In this document: positions 62,001 to 64,000 of the stretch, piece by piece
How the letters are laid out: every line of letters begins with the position of its first letter
Numbering within the stretch: position 1 is the stretch's first letter
Position numbers and translations under genes: made by a program
NCBI RefSeq assembly: GCF_000165425.1
Contig: NW_001798956.1
Span: 373,373-437,372 of the forward strand
Source: Paramecium tetraurelia
Lineage: Eukaryota; Ciliophora; Oligohymenophorea; Peniculida; Parameciidae
Length of the DNA stretch: 64,000 nucleotides
Reading direction: 5' to 3'
Notes under the pieces: generated by a model
Database searches by the model: none
Seen by the model: the letters and a program-made list of their open reading frames with translations, nothing else
What the model was told of the DNA's origin: nothing

Positions 62001-64000
62001 TCAGTAATTTTTCTATTACTGCTTTTGCAAAAGACACATTTTGTGAACTCTTTCGTGAATCTACAGATGTATTTTACCTAGGATTATCAATTTTATTACA
62101 TATTTGTAAGTCGTGATGATTTAAGAGAGAGTGATCTTTAACTTAATAGAGCTCTTTGTTCTTAGAGTTAAGCCACTTCAGAGCAAGCTTAGTGAAATGC
62201 AGAAATAAATTATCCATCCTTAAATCTATCAAAGAGAATTGAAATAAGTAATTCCACACTGTGTTGTTAAAATGGATAAGCGCATATTACTTAGAATACT
62301 TTATTATATATATACATAACTTCAATGTCGAAATGTCTTTAAATTGTTTTTAATTAGGTAAAATCTGTGTGATCTCTTTTATTGCTATTGATAATTTCTA
62401 TAATCTTATATATTCATCGTCTTCATTCAGCTACATTTGAATCAATAATTACAGCATGTTCTAAGTGCATTAGACAGGATTTATATTTGTGATTAAAATT
62501 ATATATTATTATAATCAACAAATCTATCTACCAAATCAAATTAATTTCCTTTAAGTTAATTCTGCCCTAGATGTTTGAACCCCTGGGTTAGTATTGGGTT
62601 CGCTTGTTTTTCTAAAATTACAAGATGCAAGCATACTTTTTTAAGGATACCAGCGAATTAACTTTATGATTTATTTAACTTTTTATTTTGATCAATTTTA
62701 AGTTCTTCTCTTCACTTTTCTTGACTACTACTTTTTCCACTTGTTTTGGCTATTCTAAGTTGATCACTTAATCTGCATTTTTCAAAGCCATTTTGTTTTC
62801 AAATGGTTGAGCTGATTCAAGTTATTACCACGAATCTAGTATACTTAGAGCACTTTGTAGATCACTTAAATTTCTCACTCTTATTGCATTTCGTATAATG
62901 TAGTTTATCAATAGAATATAAAAAAAAATACCCTCTACATATGAAGTATCCTTTATTTCATTCTAATAAAGTTTTGTATATGCATTATACAAGGAACTCA
63001 CTAGCCCTAATTTGAAGATAATATTCGATAGGTAGGGCATAGGAGCTCCTGCAAAAAATATGCTAATAAATTTAGTAAAAACCTGTTAGTAGATTGTGTT
63101 CTGTTAACTATCCGAAAACCATATAATTATTATATGAAGCATAGTGTCTGTTAAATTCCTGAAAACACTTCGAAAGACTTTATCTACCTTGATCATATAA
63201 TTCTATCTATCATATAGTTGTAATCCATTTGTCATTATAGAAACTAAAATATACTATTTAAAAGCGAAGGATGCTGAATCTATTTTAGATCTAATTGAGT
63301 TTAGCTTAACTATGCATTTAACTAAGTAATCAATTATTAATTAAAACTGGTTTTTCAACAAATCCTTGTGGTTGTCGAAGATTTAGATATTTTTAACCTT
63401 TAAATAAAGATTATTTAATGAAAGTCCTGATTCAACAGATATTGAAGTTGGGTTATGAGGAATTTCCAAAATTGAGTACAAAAATACTTTAAATAAGTAA
63501 TAAATATTCTTCTCTGTTATTATTGAGTATGTTAGTTTATCAATATTGAAAATTTAAGTTTTAGACTATCTTTTTTAAATTTCTTATTGCTTTTCTGCAA
63601 AGTCAACTAATTAATTAAGCAGAAGAATTAAAGTTCTTAAATGATTTTCAGACATATCATTATAATTAAAAACTGATTTTTCTCTTTCAAACTCTGATAA
63701 AAATATAATTGACTTAGTTGTAGGGTAGATTTAAACGAGTTTACTACTTGGAAAACCATCATTTGAATATAAATCAATATCTTGTTCAGTTTTGATTCTT
63801 GTTTTAGATAAATGATAAGAAGCTTTATTTCTTAGTCTCATAAATGTTTGTGTTTTAATGTTTCCAGAGCTTAATAAGTTATCTATATTTTAACTATAAT
63901 TAATCTATTTATTGTCCACATCTTAACAAGAAATATTTGATTAAATTTTTGGTAAGTAAAAGATATTAGATTTTCTTTTGTAAAATACCTGAACTTTGCA
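59075..64000 (-). CDS. 3' part of a large unrecognised gene (5' end outside window)
   Basis: Reverse-strand frames are open and protein-like from the window edge almost to 59075, joined by small introns such as about 61454-61475 and a 22-nt one near 59257-59278. The text is helical, rich in Leu, Ile and Asn, typical of armadillo/HEAT-like or other alpha-solenoid proteins (IITEKNIYYLFKVFLYSILE, LKQLFLQANELKMDLEKMAR, FMYSLIYLFSRFLNLLLNQA). It ends with a basic tail RRSRKEGKEGW at 59075-59077. Some joints (near 61700 and 60200) are unresolved because two frames are open there. It has no pore or catalytic motif I can see. The gap 58652-59074 shows nothing. Confidence 0.6.

Noticed and set aside
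59075-64000. IP3/ryanodine receptor-like channel
   Set aside because: The helical text looked faintly RIH-like, but no pore, no membrane bundle at the C-terminus and no signature motif could be found.

Overview
The window is ciliate macronuclear DNA, almost certainly from a Paramecium of the P. aurelia group. Long protein-like reading frames appear only if TAA and TAG are read as glutamine and TGA is the sole stop. Introns are 19-31 nt, nearly always GTA...TAG, and about 85 of them can be placed by restoring a frame. Genes are packed with 13-200 nt between them, the DNA is very AT-rich, and several genes look like decaying duplicates, as expected after the whole-genome duplications of this lineage.

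Layout: 1-7.2 kb holds the tail of an unknown gene, a tandem FHA protein, a dually acylated Ca2+-dependent protein kinase (CDPK, reverse), a coiled-coil protein and a p24 cargo protein (reverse). 7.4-11.6 kb is an RNA-processing block on the plus strand: a WW-Torus-RRM Cwc2 homologue, a small acylated protein, a neuroguidin/Lcp5 homologue and Cwc15. 11.6-17.2 kb is a decay zone with an RPA-N-like relic, a clear GID8 pseudogene, an ORF with one in-frame TGA and a secreted-protein relic, interrupted by an acylated micro-protein and an intact secreted lipase. 17.2-32 kb is a plus-strand run: a 1002-aa coiled coil, a Cdh1/fizzy-related APC activator, a CFAP65-like axonemal protein, a zinc-finger/WD40 protein and a 1047-aa protein with RRM-like segments.

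32.8-45.8 kb has a COX5B-like mitochondrial protein with a huge C-terminal extension and polyQ, a class I histone deacetylase, two coiled coils, a DPY30-like ORF, proteasome subunit alpha6 (PSMA1), a large coiled coil, fimbrin and an Hpc2/ubinuclein-like protein. 45.9-58.7 kb has a kelch protein head-to-head with an unknown gene, a Rab GTPase, an acylated protein with possible PP1-docking motifs, a PP2C-like probable pseudophosphatase, tRNA-Asn(GTT), the COX assembly factor PET191/COA5, a bZIP factor, a NOXRED1-like oxidoreductase, a TTLL ligase and an ORF interrupted by one TGA. 59.1-64 kb is the 3' part of a large unrecognised reverse-strand gene.

There are no operons. Themes that recur are spliceosome activation (Cwc2, Cwc15), mitochondrial respiration (COX5B, COA5), chromatin (HDAC, DPY30, Hpc2-like), cilia (CFAP65-like, TTLL) and membrane-anchored small signalling proteins (four N-termini starting MG with nearby Cys). 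I found no virus-like element, transposon or CRISPR array.
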